Assembly: GCF_900111775.1 (NCBI RefSeq)
Contig: NZ_FOJJ01000003.1
Location: 33,576-97,575 of the forward strand
DNA from: Desulfuromonas acetexigens
GTDB taxonomy: Bacteria > Desulfobacterota > Desulfuromonadia > Desulfuromonadales > Trichloromonadaceae
Direction of reading: 5' to 3'
DNA: 64,000 bases
This document shows, in pieces, positions 52,507-61,522 of this stretch; the stretch's first letter is position 1, and each line of letters opens with the position of its first letter. Below the pieces are notes generated by a model. It searched no databases. It was not told the DNA's origin and was given only the letters and a program-made list of their open reading frames with translations. Made by a program: the position numbers and the translations under genes.

Positions 52507-53964
52507 TCAACGGGCGATAAAATCGAGACGATAACGATTCTTCAGAATTTTCATCAAGGCGTTCACCCCCTTCAGGGCGGAACGCAGGCGCTCGCGTTCA
52601 CTGGGAGTCATGAGCAGCGGATCGATGTAGTTGGTCGGAACCGCCTTCGCGGCCAGAGCGCGCAACTGCATGGAGAGCCGTAGGCGCATCAGATAGGAGA
52701 AGGATTCACCGAAGACCTCGACATCGTTGGCCGAGAAGATACCACGCGTACCCAATTGCTCAATCTTGTCCCAGGTTGTGCCGTTGAAGAGCCCCTGCTC
52801 AAGGGCCAGCAGGCTGACCCCCTGGGTCAGGGCAAAGATGCCGTGTTTTTTGATATCGACCTTGCCACGCCCCTCACCGCGACGTTCAACGAGAATCCGG
52901 CCAAACATGCCGACCCGCGCCCGAAATCCGAAAACATGGCGCGCCATGTACGGCAAATAGAGGGCGTTGCGCTGAATGCAGTTTTGCACATGGTCGTGCA
53001 GTTCCCGCTCCAGGGAAACATCCCCATGCAGGGTACGGAAATCCTGAAACATGCTGAAATTCACTAGAGACTCCGGCTTGGGCACGGAAATCCACTGAGC
53101 GAGGCGCTCCTTCCAGGCAGAGAGGCTGTGCCGCCACTCCGGGTTGCAGGCCAGGGTATTGCCAGGACAACGGGGCACCCCCACCTCTTCGAGGGCATCA
53201 ACCAGGCGCTCGGCAAAACGGTCCAAGGTGGCGAGGGCTTCCGGGGCGAGCCCGTCCGCGTAGACAATGGCGCTGTCCTGATCGGTGCGCAGGGTCTGCT
53301 CGCCGCGCCCCTCACTGCCCAAAGCCAGATAGGCGGCCCCAGCAGGCAGAGACAAGCCCTCGTCCTCTTCCATCAGAGAAACAATGCGCAAGGTGAAGGC
53401 GTCGTTGAAATGGGAGATGAGATGCACCAGGCTGCGGGTATCGGCAACCGAGCGCGAGAGACGACTGATGGTTTCCACGATCTGTTCGCTGATGCCGCGC
53501 AGCTGGACAAGAGTGCGGGCCGAGGCAATCTCCCGGGTCAGATAGAGGGGGCTGCGGGTCTGCAAGCCGAGAAAATCGGTATCGGTCACCATCCCGACCA
53601 GCCGGCCACCCGAATCGGTGACGAGAATGCGGTGGATGTTGTGCTTGGCCATTTTGAAAATGGCATCATAAACATAATGGCTACGGGGGATGGTCACCAA
53701 CTCCGTCTGCATGACCTCCGCAACCCGGCGATCTCCAACCTGGCCGCCGGTCACGGCTATCAGATCGCAGAGATCCCGCGCCGAGACGATCCCAACCGGG
53801 ACGGCATCCCGGACCACGACCAGCCCCGAGATGCGATGCTCGCGCATCTTTTGGGCGACCTCGACGACCCCGGCTTCCGGGGCGCAAGCGACCACCGGGG
53901 ACTTACAGAGGGCATCGACCTCCAGGAAAAAAAACCCATCCTCCCCCAGCAGATTGTTCGGCAT
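52507..53964 (-). CDS. CBS-domain / DUF294 nucleotidyltransferase-like signalling protein
   Basis: 485 residues from ATG 53964 (GAGGTG upstream). Two CBS repeats (about 17-75 and 85-145, the second with HRILVTDSGGRLVGMVTDTDFL) likely bind adenosine nucleotides. The DUF294 domain, nucleotidyltransferase-like, has ALGSEGRGEQTLRTDQDSAIVY (about 240-262). A DUF294 C-terminal domain follows (about 340-480). It resembles the protein-PII-uridylyltransferase-like regulators found next to acetate/solute symporters. Divergent from the symporter genes over 594 bp, so it probably adjusts transport or carbon metabolism to energy charge. Confidence 0.87.
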   Translation of the reverse strand: MPNNLLGEDGFFFLEVDALCKSPVVACAPEAGVVEVAQKMREHRISGLVVVRDAVPVGIVSARDLCDLIAVTGGQVGDRRVAEVMQTELVTIPRSHYVYDAIFKMAKHNIHRILVTDSGGRLVGMVTDTDFLGLQTRSPLYLTREIASARTLVQLRGISEQIVETISRLSRSVADTRSLVHLISHFNDAFTLRIVSLMEEDEGLSLPAGAAYLALGSEGRGEQTLRTDQDSAIVYADGLAPEALATLDRFAERLVDALEEVGVPRCPGNTLACNPEWRHSLSAWKERLAQWISVPKPESLVNFSMFQDFRTLHGDVSLERELHDHVQNCIQRNALYLPYMARHVFGFRARVGMFGRILVERRGEGRGKVDIKKHGIFALTQGVSLLALEQGLFNGTTWDKIEQLGTRGIFSANDVEVFGESFSYLMRLRLSMQLRALAAKAVPTNYIDPLLMTPSERERLRSALKGVNALMKILKNRYRLDFIAR

Positions 53965-54558
53965 GGACACCTCGGCAAAAAAGTATTTCAGGCAGCAGGA
54001 AAAACCTATTTTTAACCCTTTTTCGATTCCACGCAATTAATTCTCACACCCAGACACCTCGTCTGACCCGGCCAAAACACCGTAACAAACGTCGGTTCCT
54101 TTTCAAAAACCAGCCCCAAATGCCCCTCTTTAAATTTTTTTATCCAGAAAATTCAAGTAATTACAGTTTTTTAAAACAAAATAAAAACATGGTTCTATTT
54201 TTTTATTGACGACTTGCGGTTTTTCAGAGTATCGTCGAGCCAAGTTTTCAAAATGGTGTTTTATCAAATTGCAGAAACATCTTACTTTCTGTTTCATTTT
54301 TACCGCCAATGGCGTGCAAAAGCTAATTTAACTGCTATTTTTAAAATATCATTTTATTAAATTGATAAAAGATGAGGAAAAGCGAACCGGGAAGTGGCTC
54401 CCCCGGGAACGCAAAAGAGCAAAGGCCTACCCAACCCAAAACACCAAAGCCGTACTGGAGAAAGGGGGACAAACACATCGTGACGACCCGCAGAAACTCA
54501 AGAGAAACGACATTATTTTAGGTCAACGCACAACACCTTTTTCAAAAGGAGGCATTCA
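53965..54558. other. 594-bp AT-rich intergenic region between regulator and symporter
   Basis: No convincing gene. It is much more AT-rich than the flanks. It contains a candidate plus-strand promoter at 54206-54235 and leaves a symporter leader of about 315 bases. An open frame at 54362-54598 overlaps the symporter start out of frame and has basic, non-coding character. Confidence 0.6.
54206..54235 (+). promoter_or_regulatory. possible promoter of the symporter operon
   Basis: TTGACG (54206-54211), 18-bp spacer and TATCGT (54230-54235). AT-rich upstream tract. Confidence 0.4.
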
Positions 54559-54813
54559 ATGGAAAAAACAGCTCAAGCCTATTGGTTCGCAGTATTGAAA
54601 CTGATAGCAGGCGTCCTGGCCGTCTGGTTCGTGGTTTCCTACGGCTTCGGTATCATCCTGGCTCCCGCCCTCAACAACATTCATCTTGGCGGATACCCCC
54701 TCGGCTTCTGGTTCTGCCATCAGGGCTCCATGTATATCTTTGTCGCCCTGATCTTTATCTACGCCAAGTTGATGGGCAATCTCGACAAAAAATTCGACGT
54801 TCACGAAAACTAA
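54559..54813 (+). CDS. DUF4212 small subunit of Na+/solute symporter
   Basis: 84 residues with two membrane helices (VLKLIAGVLAVWFVVSYGFGIIL and MYIFVALIFIYAKLM) and the LGGYPLGFWFCHQG segment between them, the signature of the DUF4212 symporter small subunit. AAAAGGAGG lies before the ATG. It is co-transcribed with the large subunit 15 bp downstream. It probably stabilises or modulates the transporter in the inner membrane. Confidence 0.93.
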   Translation: MEKTAQAYWFAVLKLIAGVLAVWFVVSYGFGIILAPALNNIHLGGYPLGFWFCHQGSMYIFVALIFIYAKLMGNLDKKFDVHEN

Positions 54814-54828
54814 AGGGAGGCGCGATAT

Positions 54829-56634
54829 ATGGGACTGCAAGCAATGACATATCTGGTGGTCGGGATCACTTTTGCGATCTATATCGGGATCGCGATCTGG
54901 GCCCGAGCCGGCAGCACTAAAGACTTCTACGTCGCCGGCGGCGGCGTTCACCCGGTTCTCAACGGTATGGCGACCGGCGCCGACTGGATGTCCGCGGCGT
55001 CCTTCATCTCCATGGCCGGCCTCATCGCCAACATGGGTTATGGCGGCGGTCTCTTCCTGATGGGTTGGACCGGCGGCTACGTCCTTCTGGCCATGCTGCT
55101 CGCCCCTTACCTGCGCAAGTTCGGCAAGTTCACCGTGCCGTCCTTCGTCGCCGACCGCTTCTATTCCAACGGCGCCGCGTCGGTGGCGGTTATCTGCCTG
55201 CTGACCGCCTCCATTACCTACATCATCGGGCAGATGACCGGCGTCGGCGTCGCATTCTCCCGTTTCCTCGGCGTTTCCAACGACACAGGCATCTACATCG
55301 GGATGGCGATCGTCTTCATGTATGCGGTCTTCGGCGGCATGAAGGGCATCACCTACACCCAGGTCGCCCAGTATTGCGTCCTGATTCTGGCCTACACCAT
55401 TCCGGCGATCTTCATTTCGCTGCAGCTGACCGGCAACCCTATTCCTCAGCTCGGCCTCGGTTCGGAGCTCTCGGGTGCCGACATCTCCCTGTTGGCCAAG
55501 CTTGACCAGGTCGTCACCGATCTCGGCTTCGGTAAGTACACCACCAGCGTCCCCGGCAGTGCGCTGAACATGTTCGTCTATACCGTGTCGCTGATGATCG
55601 GTACCGCCGGTCTGCCCCACGTTATCGTCCGCTTCTTCACCGTGCCTTCGGTCGCCGCCGCCCGCTCCTCGGCCGGCTGGGCCCTGGTCTTCATCGCCAT
55701 CCTCTACACCACCGCTCCGGCCGTGGCCGCCATGGCAAAACTGAACCTGCATGCCACCGTCAACAAGGCGGTCATGTCTGACGGCGACATGTACGCTAAC
55801 GAAAACAGCCTGGTTTATGACGAGCGGCCGGAATGGATGAAGCGCTGGGAAGTCACCGGCCTGCTCAAATGGGAAGACAAGAACAGCGACGGTCGTATCC
55901 AGTACTACAACGACAAGACCAAAAACCAGGCAGTCGCCGACAAAGCCGCCGCCGCCGGTTGGTCGGGCAACGAGCTGACGGTCAACGCCGACATCATCGT
56001 TCTCGCCAACCCGGAAATCGCCCTGCTGCCCAACTGGGTCATCGCCCTGGTAGCCGCCGGCGGTCTCGCTGCCGCGCTCTCTACCGCTGCCGGTCTGTTG
56101 TTGGCCATTTCTTCGGCCATCTCCCATGACCTGCTGAAGAAGATCTGGATGCCGAGCCTGAGCGAAAAAGGTGAATTGATGGCCGGCAAGATCGCCATGG
56201 CTGGTTCGATCGTCGTCGCCGGTTGGCTCGGCCTCAATCCTCCGGGCTTCGCGGCGGGAACCGTCGCCCTGGCCTTCGGTATCGCAGCCAGCTCGATCTT
56301 CCCGGTACTGATGATGGGTATCTTCAACAAGAAGATGAACAAGGAAGGCGCCATCGCCGGTATGCTCGCCGGTCTCTTCGTCACCCTGTTCTACGTTTTC
56401 GCCCACAAAGGCCTCTTCTTCATCAAGGGGACCGAGTTCCTCGGCCTCATCGGCGGCGCCAACTCGTTCTTCGGCATCACCCCGGAAGCCTTCGGCACCA
56501 TCGGCGCTCTGGTCAACTTCGCCGTGGCCTATGGCGTCAGCAAGTTCACCCCGGAATGTCCCGACCATATCCAGCACATGGTTGAAGATGTCCGCACCCC
56601 GCGCGGATCTAAGTTGATCGGCGGCGCTCACTAA
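54829..56634 (+). CDS. VC_2705-type sodium:solute symporter (acetate-transporter-like)
   Basis: 601 residues, about 13 membrane segments, SSS family. Opening helix TYLVVGITFAIYIGIAIWARA, DFYVAGGGVHPVLNGMATGADWMSAASFISMAGLI (in parts, about 29-63), the IGTAGLPHVIVRFFTV segment (about 258-273) and a hydrophilic loop (about 305-385) typical of this subfamily. Relatives move acetate or similar carboxylates with Na+. With DUF4212 it forms the two-subunit type used by acetate-oxidising Geobacter relatives. A terminator follows. Confidence 0.93.
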   Translation: MGLQAMTYLVVGITFAIYIGIAIWARAGSTKDFYVAGGGVHPVLNGMATGADWMSAASFISMAGLIANMGYGGGLFLMGWTGGYVLLAMLLAPYLRKFGKFTVPSFVADRFYSNGAASVAVICLLTASITYIIGQMTGVGVAFSRFLGVSNDTGIYIGMAIVFMYAVFGGMKGITYTQVAQYCVLILAYTIPAIFISLQLTGNPIPQLGLGSELSGADISLLAKLDQVVTDLGFGKYTTSVPGSALNMFVYTVSLMIGTAGLPHVIVRFFTVPSVAAARSSAGWALVFIAILYTTAPAVAAMAKLNLHATVNKAVMSDGDMYANENSLVYDERPEWMKRWEVTGLLKWEDKNSDGRIQYYNDKTKNQAVADKAAAAGWSGNELTVNADIIVLANPEIALLPNWVIALVAAGGLAAALSTAAGLLLAISSAISHDLLKKIWMPSLSEKGELMAGKIAMAGSIVVAGWLGLNPPGFAAGTVALAFGIAASSIFPVLMMGIFNKKMNKEGAIAGMLAGLFVTLFYVFAHKGLFFIKGTEFLGLIGGANSFFGITPEAFGTIGALVNFAVAYGVSKFTPECPDHIQHMVEDVRTPRGSKLIGGAH

Positions 56635-56665
56635 ACAACAGACAGAGCTTGACCCTCTTTCCCTT

Positions 56666-56694
56666 CCCCGCCGGTTCGCCGGCGGGGATTTTTT
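56666..56694 (+). terminator. intrinsic terminator of the symporter operon
   Basis: CCCCGCCGG TTCG CCGGCGGGG then ATTTTTT. Confidence 0.93.
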
Positions 56695-56789
56695 CTCACC
56701 TTTTTTGGTTGCTTACCCCCCAGATCCTCGGGTAAAACGTAGCTTCACTTTAAGAACCCTGATAAATACGGGGCAATGGGAGTCCGACA

Positions 56790-57176
56790 ATGGCCTTTGA
56801 TATCAGCACCGCAATGACTTGGATCTTGTTTCTGGCTCTCTTCCCCATGGCCTTCATCTGGCTACGGCGAGCCTGGCGGATCTTCATCAAACGCGATTAT
56901 TCGGAAGTGGCCCTCAAGCGAGGGCAAACTCCCCCCCATCCCAAAAAGTGGGCGCCGGTCACCGGCCTGCTCAACCTGATCGTCGGCGGCATCGCTCTCT
57001 GGATCATCGTCGGCATCCCCTTGTGGATCGCCACCGGCATCAGCATCGGCCCCTTTCAGGATTTTTCCAGCTGGAACGCCATCGCCGGCTCGACCATCTG
57101 GTGCAAAATTTTCGGCGATTTCATCATCAGCCGCCAAGCCCATCCCGCCCCCTGGACAAAGAAAAAACCTTCCTGA
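56790..57176 (+). CDS. small membrane protein, unknown
   Basis: 128 residues with two or three hydrophobic helices (TAMTWILFLALFPMAFIWL about 8-26; LLNLIVGGIALWIIVGIPLWIATG about 62-85) and a basic loop (RIFIKRDYSEVALKRGQTP) between. The conserved-looking IAGSTIWCKIFGDFI end suggests a defined family, but I do not recognise it. It has its own hairpin terminator. Proximity to the symporter suggests a transport link; the intervening terminator argues against one operon. Confidence 0.65.
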   Translation: MAFDISTAMTWILFLALFPMAFIWLRRAWRIFIKRDYSEVALKRGQTPPHPKKWAPVTGLLNLIVGGIALWIIVGIPLWIATGISIGPFQDFSSWNAIAGSTIWCKIFGDFIISRQAHPAPWTKKKPS

Positions 57177-57182
57177 AATTTT

Positions 57183-57231
57183 CCCCTTTCGTCCGGACGC
57201 AGCGTGATCGCGTCCGGTCGAAAGGGATTTC
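57183..57231 (+). terminator. long hairpin after the small membrane protein gene
   Basis: CCCCTTTCG.CCGGACGC pairs with GCGTCCGG.CGAAAGGG around AGCGTGAT. The following ATTTCT is only weakly T-rich. Confidence 0.7.
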
Positions 57232-57271
57232 TCCGAGGCGGCCGCCACCGCCCACCCCGAAAAACCCCACC

Positions 57272-58372
57272 ATGAACGACATCCGTTATTACATCACCGG
57301 CCACGGCCTGGGGCACGCCAGTCGTTCCTGCCAGATCGTCAACACCCTGCGCCGCCGTCATCCGGAGCTTTCCGTCGAAGTCGTCTCCACCGCCGCCCCC
57401 TGGTTCTTTCGCGGATTTCTCGATGAATCCGTCCCGGTGCGGCCGCTCGCCCTTGATTTCGGTGTGCTGCAACAAGACAGCCTGGTCATGCGCGAGGCAG
57501 AGACCTTACGCGCCTACCGGGACTTCCTGCCGGAGCGGCAACGGCTGGTGAAACAGGAGGCGGCCTCCCTGCGGGCCGAAGGAGTGAAACTGGTGGCGGC
57601 GGACATCCCGGCGGCCGTCTTCGCCGCCGCCGCTGCCGCCGGGGTCTATTCGGTGGGGATTTCCAACTTCACCTGGGACTGGATCTACGCCGGACTGGTC
57701 GAGGGCCGTGGCGGTTACGACGACGTGTTGCAATCGCTGACGGAGGACTACCGCAAGGCCGAGCTGCTGCTGCGTCTCCCTTTTCACGGCGAAGAATCGG
57801 TGATTCGCGCCGTCGAGGACCAGCCGCTGGTGGCGCGGGTCAGCGCCTATGAAAAGGGGGAAATTCGGGAAAGGCTGGAAATTCCGAACGGCTGTCGGGT
57901 GGGGCTGATTTCTTTCGGCGGGTTTGGGCTCAAGGCGTTTGACCCCTCCCCTTTGGGCCAGTTGAAGGACTGGATCTTCCTGAGCGAAACCGCCCTCCCC
58001 GGCGCGCCCGCCAATGTGCGGCCACTACCGGAAGGAGATTACGCTTATCCCGATCTCGTTCGCGCTGCCGACGTGGTGGTGACCAAGCCGGGCTACGGCA
58101 TTGTCTCCGAATGCCTGGTCAACGGCACCGCCTGTCTTTACACCGGGCGGGGGGATTTTCGCGAGCAGGCGCTCTTGATCGCGGGCCTGCGCCGCTACGG
58201 TCGGGCGAGGGAGATCGGCAACGACGATTTGCGCCGGGGACATTGGGGCGCGGCGCTGGCGGATTTACTGGCGCAGCCGGAAGCGGCGGAAGAATTAGCG
58301 AGCGGCGGCGACGTCGTCATCGCCGATAAGCTGGCGCAGCTGGTTCGCGAGCAGGGGGGAAATAAAGGATGA
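57272..58372 (+). CDS. GT-B-type glycosyltransferase-like protein
   Basis: 366 residues with two Rossmann-like domains. The N-terminal half opens YYITGHGLGHASRSCQIV (glycine loop as in MurG/UGT). A C-terminal VVVTKPGYGIVSECLVNG (about 268-285) is the GT28-type donor-binding motif; ISFGGFGLKAF sits between. No signal peptide. The acceptor is unknown. In many relatives this fold is also used by L-arabinokinase N-termini, but there is no kinase part here. ATGA overlap with the DNA glycosylase gene. No clear ribosome site, but the only good start. Confidence 0.8.
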   Translation: MNDIRYYITGHGLGHASRSCQIVNTLRRRHPELSVEVVSTAAPWFFRGFLDESVPVRPLALDFGVLQQDSLVMREAETLRAYRDFLPERQRLVKQEAASLRAEGVKLVAADIPAAVFAAAAAAGVYSVGISNFTWDWIYAGLVEGRGGYDDVLQSLTEDYRKAELLLRLPFHGEESVIRAVEDQPLVARVSAYEKGEIRERLEIPNGCRVGLISFGGFGLKAFDPSPLGQLKDWIFLSETALPGAPANVRPLPEGDYAYPDLVRAADVVVTKPGYGIVSECLVNGTACLYTGRGDFREQALLIAGLRRYGRAREIGNDDLRRGHWGAALADLLAQPEAAEELASGGDVVIADKLAQLVREQGGNKG

Positions 58373-59034
58373 GTAGCGCCCCCCTGTCACCGGTCTTCGA
58401 CCGCCTCCTCGCCCATTTCGGCCCCCTGCACTGGTGGCCTGCCGAGAGCCCCTTCGAGGTGGTCATCGGTGCGATCCTCACCCAGAACACCGCCTGGACC
58501 AACGTCGAGAAGGCCATCGCCAACCTCCGTCGGGAAGAGGCGCTGACTCCAGAAGCGCTGCGCGCCGCGCCCCGCGAGCAACTGGAAGCGTGGATTCGCC
58601 CGGCCGGTTTCTTCCGCCAGAAGGCGGAGCGCTTGCAACTCTTTGTCGACTACCTGTTCGACCATCATGACGGCGACCTCGGCCGCCTCCTCGCCGCCCC
58701 CCTGCCGGAAGCGCGCCGGGAACTGCTGGCGCTCAAAGGGGTCGGCCCGGAAACCGCCGATTCGATCCTGCTCTACGCCGGGGGGCTCCCTTCCTTCGTG
58801 GTCGACGCCTACACCCGCCGTCTCTTCGGCCGCCTCGGTCTGCTCGACCCGACCGCCCCCTACGAAAGCATCCGCACCTTCTTCATGGAGCGCCTACCCG
58901 CCGACCCCGACCTCTTCAACGAGTATCACGCCCTCATCGTCGAACAATGCAAACAGCTCTGCCGCAAACGCCGGCCCCGCTGCGCCGACTGCCCGTTGCA
59001 AGAGCTCTGCCCCTTCGCCAATTCCCAACATTAA
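58369..59034 (+). CDS. HhH-GPD DNA glycosylase, MagIII-like (endonuclease III family)
   Basis: 221 residues. Family opening FEVVIGAILTQNTAWTNVEKAI, helix-hairpin-helix LKGVGPETADSIL (about 124-136), catalytic Asp in FVVDAYTRR (near 145) and an Fe-S cluster C-x6-C-x2-C-x5-C (CRKRRPRCADCPLQELC). The lyase lysine of endonuclease III is Glu here (GPETAD). So it is more likely a monofunctional glycosylase like H. pylori MagIII, which removes 3-methyladenine. It overlaps the upstream gene by ATGA. Confidence 0.87.
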   Translation: MSSAPLSPVFDRLLAHFGPLHWWPAESPFEVVIGAILTQNTAWTNVEKAIANLRREEALTPEALRAAPREQLEAWIRPAGFFRQKAERLQLFVDYLFDHHDGDLGRLLAAPLPEARRELLALKGVGPETADSILLYAGGLPSFVVDAYTRRLFGRLGLLDPTAPYESIRTFFMERLPADPDLFNEYHALIVEQCKQLCRKRRPRCADCPLQELCPFANSQH

Positions 59035-59061
59035 AAAACCCCCTCCGGATCAAGAAGGGGG
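59033..59061 (-). terminator. terminator of the nudC gene
   Basis: Minus-strand stem CCCCCTTC / GGAGGGGG then TTTTTT (59038-59033). It lies between convergent genes; the plus-strand gene ends inside it. Confidence 0.85.
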
Positions 59062-59098
59062 CAGAGTGTGATTTTTTCTTCCGGGAGCAGGAAAAGGG

Positions 59099-59956
59099 TC
59101 AAGGCTGCGCCTTGCCATAGGTATCGATGAGATAGCGAGCGATGCTGCGTTTGGGGGGAAGCAGGGGCAGGGCGTCGACCGGGAACCAGCGGGCATCCTC
59201 CAGCTCTTTTGTTTCGATGACGATGTCGCCGCCGTCGTAGTCGGCGACATAACCGGCCATCAACTGGCTGGGAAAGGGCCAGGACTGGCTGCCGACGTAG
59301 CGCAGGTTTTTGATGCGGATGCCGGTCTCTTCCCGCACTTCCCGCACCACCGCCTCCTCCAGGCATTCCCCCATGTCGAGAAAGCCCGCCACCAGCCCGT
59401 AGCGCCCTGCCACCCATTCGGCCTTGCGTACCAGCAGTACCTCGTCATTGCGGCGCACCACAACGATCACGCAGGGATGAATGTGGGGAAAATGGAGGGC
59501 GCCGCAGGCGCGGCACTTCTTCCCCCATTCCCCCGGCAGCCGCTCCTGTTCGCCGCCGCACTGGGAACAGCGGGCGCTGTTTTTGTCCCAATAGAGCTGC
59601 TGCGCGGCCAAGGCGCCGAGAGAGAGAAGTTCGATGCACAGCTGGGGCTCGGCCGCTTGCAGACTCTCCGGTGCAAGCCCTTCCGGCAGAGCGGCGGAAC
59701 GGGAGACGGCCAGCGCCCGACAGGGGCGTCCCTGCCAACGTCCGAGATAAATGGCCCCTGAAGGATCGAGCCCGGTCGGCAAGGATGTGGGCAACTCCAG
59801 ATCGTTCAACAACAGCTCGGAGCCGCGCAGCAGCAGCCAGAAACCTTCGCCGCCGGGATCGGCGTCGGGTGGTTCCCGCTGCAAATGGGCTTGCAGGACT
59901 TCGTTGTTGAAAGGGAGATGTAGTGTAGAGGGATAGAACTCGGGGAGCGGCGACAT
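59099..59956 (-). CDS. nudC: NAD+ diphosphatase / NUDIX hydrolase NudC
   Basis: 285 residues. C4 zinc ribbon CSQCGGEQ...KKCRACG (about 135-156), NUDIX box GFLDMGECLEEAVVREVREETGI (about 192-214) and the NudC-specific SQSWPFPSQLMAGY (near 223-236). It hydrolyses NAD(H) and can remove NAD caps from RNA. Normal length. It lies 18 bp downstream of a second NUDIX gene, likely one transcript. Confidence 0.95.
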   Translation of the reverse strand: MSPLPEFYPSTLHLPFNNEVLQAHLQREPPDADPGGEGFWLLLRGSELLLNDLELPTSLPTGLDPSGAIYLGRWQGRPCRALAVSRSAALPEGLAPESLQAAEPQLCIELLSLGALAAQQLYWDKNSARCSQCGGEQERLPGEWGKKCRACGALHFPHIHPCVIVVVRRNDEVLLVRKAEWVAGRYGLVAGFLDMGECLEEAVVREVREETGIRIKNLRYVGSQSWPFPSQLMAGYVADYDGGDIVIETKELEDARWFPVDALPLLPPKRSIARYLIDTYGKAQP

Positions 59957-59974
59957 GATCTTCTTCTTTCCGGT

Positions 59975-60499
59975 TCAGCGCACGGCCTGACGCTTCTGCC
60001 AGAGGAGCAGGGCCAGCTGGGTCTTGCCGTCGGGAATCTCTCCCCGGGCGACCATGGCCAGGGCCTCGTCCAGGGGGAGCGGCAGCACTTCGATATACTC
60101 GTCCGGCTCCAGCGCCTGGGGGACGGCCGTCAGACCGGTGGCGACGAAGAGGTGGATGCGCTCGTCGCAGAAGCCGACCGCCGGCAGCATTTCGCCGAGC
60201 TTCTCGACTTGGTCGGCGCGATAACCGACCTCTTCCACCAGTTCCCGCCGCACACAGGCTTCGGGGGATTCGTTCGGTTCCAGACGCCCGGCGGGGATTT
60301 CCAGCAGCATCCCGCCCAAAGCGGAGCGGTATTGGCGAATCAGCACCACCCGACCGTCGTCGAGCAGCGGCAGGACGGCGGCGCCGCCGGGATGATGCAG
60401 CACCTCGAATTCGGCGCGACGCCCGTTGGGAAGCTGGTGCTCCTCAATGGCCAGGGCGACGATACGCCCGTCAAAAATCTTTTTTTCGGCAAGTTTCAT
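59975..60499 (-). CDS. ADP-ribose pyrophosphatase (NUDIX)
   Basis: 174 residues from ATG 60499. Opening LAEKKIFDGRIVALAIEEHQLPNG, substrate-handling VVLIRQYRSALGGMLLEIPAGRLE and the NUDIX box GRLEPNESPEACVRRELVEEVGY (in parts, about 73-95), as in NudF. It degrades ADP-ribose. Located upstream of nudC in the same direction; the frame's extra 12 upstream codons lack support. Confidence 0.92.
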   Translation of the reverse strand: MKLAEKKIFDGRIVALAIEEHQLPNGRRAEFEVLHHPGGAAVLPLLDDGRVVLIRQYRSALGGMLLEIPAGRLEPNESPEACVRRELVEEVGYRADQVEKLGEMLPAVGFCDERIHLFVATGLTAVPQALEPDEYIEVLPLPLDEALAMVARGEIPDGKTQLALLLWQKRQAVR

Positions 60500-60547
60500 G
60501 GCGGAAGGATAGCAGGAGGCGAGGATGGACGGCAAGGGGAAATCCGG

Positions 60548-61450
60548 TCAGGAGGATCGGGGAGCAGGCATGACCAGCACCAGCTCGCCGGAGACGACGC
60601 GGAAGCTCATCGGCAGCTCACCGTGGTCATCTCCGTCGATCTGCACCGCCACCCCCGCGCCGCGCACCGTCAGCGCCCGGGCCTTGAAGAGACGCGCCCC
60701 GGCCGGTTCCAGGGGAAGGTGCAAGACCATGCGCAGCAGGGCGTGGAGCAGTGACCAGTGTCCCGGCTTTTGCAACAGGCAGACCTCGAAGACGTCGTCG
60801 GTCAGGGAGGCGCCGGGGGTCAGGGAAAAGCGTCCGCCATAGAGGCGGCCATTGCCGATGACGACGGTGTGGCCGGAAAGAAGGGAGCCGTCGTCAAGCT
60901 CCACCTCGATCATTGGAAAGGGCGGCCCGAAAAAGACCCGCAGGGCGCTGACGACATAGGCGAGCTTGCCGAGACGGCGCTTGAGGCGCAGGTCGACCCG
61001 CCGCACCACCTCGGCGTCGAAACCGGCACCGGCCATCAAGAGAAAGCGCGTCTCCCCCGCCAGCCCGAGGCTGACCGGGGTCGCCACGCCGTCCAGGGCG
61101 ACCCGGCAGGCGCCGGGGATATCGAAGGGAATCCCCGCTTCCAGGGCGAAGACGTTGGTCGTCCCCAGGGGGATGAAGGCCAGGGGAAGAGCCGAGGGTG
61201 CCAGGCCGTTGATGACTTCGTTGAGGGTGCCGTCGCCACCGGCAGCGACGAGCAGATCGAGGTCGCCGGACTTCGCCTCCCGAGCGAAACGGGCGGCATC
61301 CCCCCGGGCGCCGGTGAGCCGCAGCTCGACCTGGTCGCCCCTGGCGGCGAGAGCTTCCCGGGCCTGATGAATCTTGGCCAGGGCGTCGCCCCCGGCCACG
61401 GGATTGGCAATGAGGGTAATGCGCCGGGGCGCCTGACGTTCATCGGACAT
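60548..61450 (-). CDS. YegS/diacylglycerol-kinase-family lipid kinase
   Basis: 300 residues from ATG 61450 (AAGGA upstream). DAGK catalytic domain: ITLIANPVAGGDALAKI (about 10-26), GGDGTLNEVINGL (about 66-78, ATP site) and PLGTTNVFALEAGIP; the C-terminal beta-sandwich holds the IDGDDHGELP end. It phosphorylates diacylglycerol, phosphatidylglycerol or sphingoid-type lipid. The GTTNVF version of the G.GTxNDF motif points to the YegS/bacterial multi-substrate group. Same direction as the LtaS-like gene upstream. Confidence 0.88.
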   Translation of the reverse strand: MSDERQAPRRITLIANPVAGGDALAKIHQAREALAARGDQVELRLTGARGDAARFAREAKSGDLDLLVAAGGDGTLNEVINGLAPSALPLAFIPLGTTNVFALEAGIPFDIPGACRVALDGVATPVSLGLAGETRFLLMAGAGFDAEVVRRVDLRLKRRLGKLAYVVSALRVFFGPPFPMIEVELDDGSLLSGHTVVIGNGRLYGGRFSLTPGASLTDDVFEVCLLQKPGHWSLLHALLRMVLHLPLEPAGARLFKARALTVRGAGVAVQIDGDDHGELPMSFRVVSGELVLVMPAPRSS

Positions 61451-61522
61451 CAGCAAGAATCCTTGTCGATTTAAAAAGGGGTGACACCCTACTGACTCCT
61501 CGGCAAATCGCCGCGAACCCGG

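Noticed and set aside
54362..54598. 78-codon frame in the symporter leader
   Set aside because: Basic, low-quality sequence, overlaps the DUF4212 gene out of frame, no ribosome site.
54556..56631. 691-codon minus-strand frame opposite the symporter
   Set aside because: Shadow frame rich in Asp, Gly and His with no fold.
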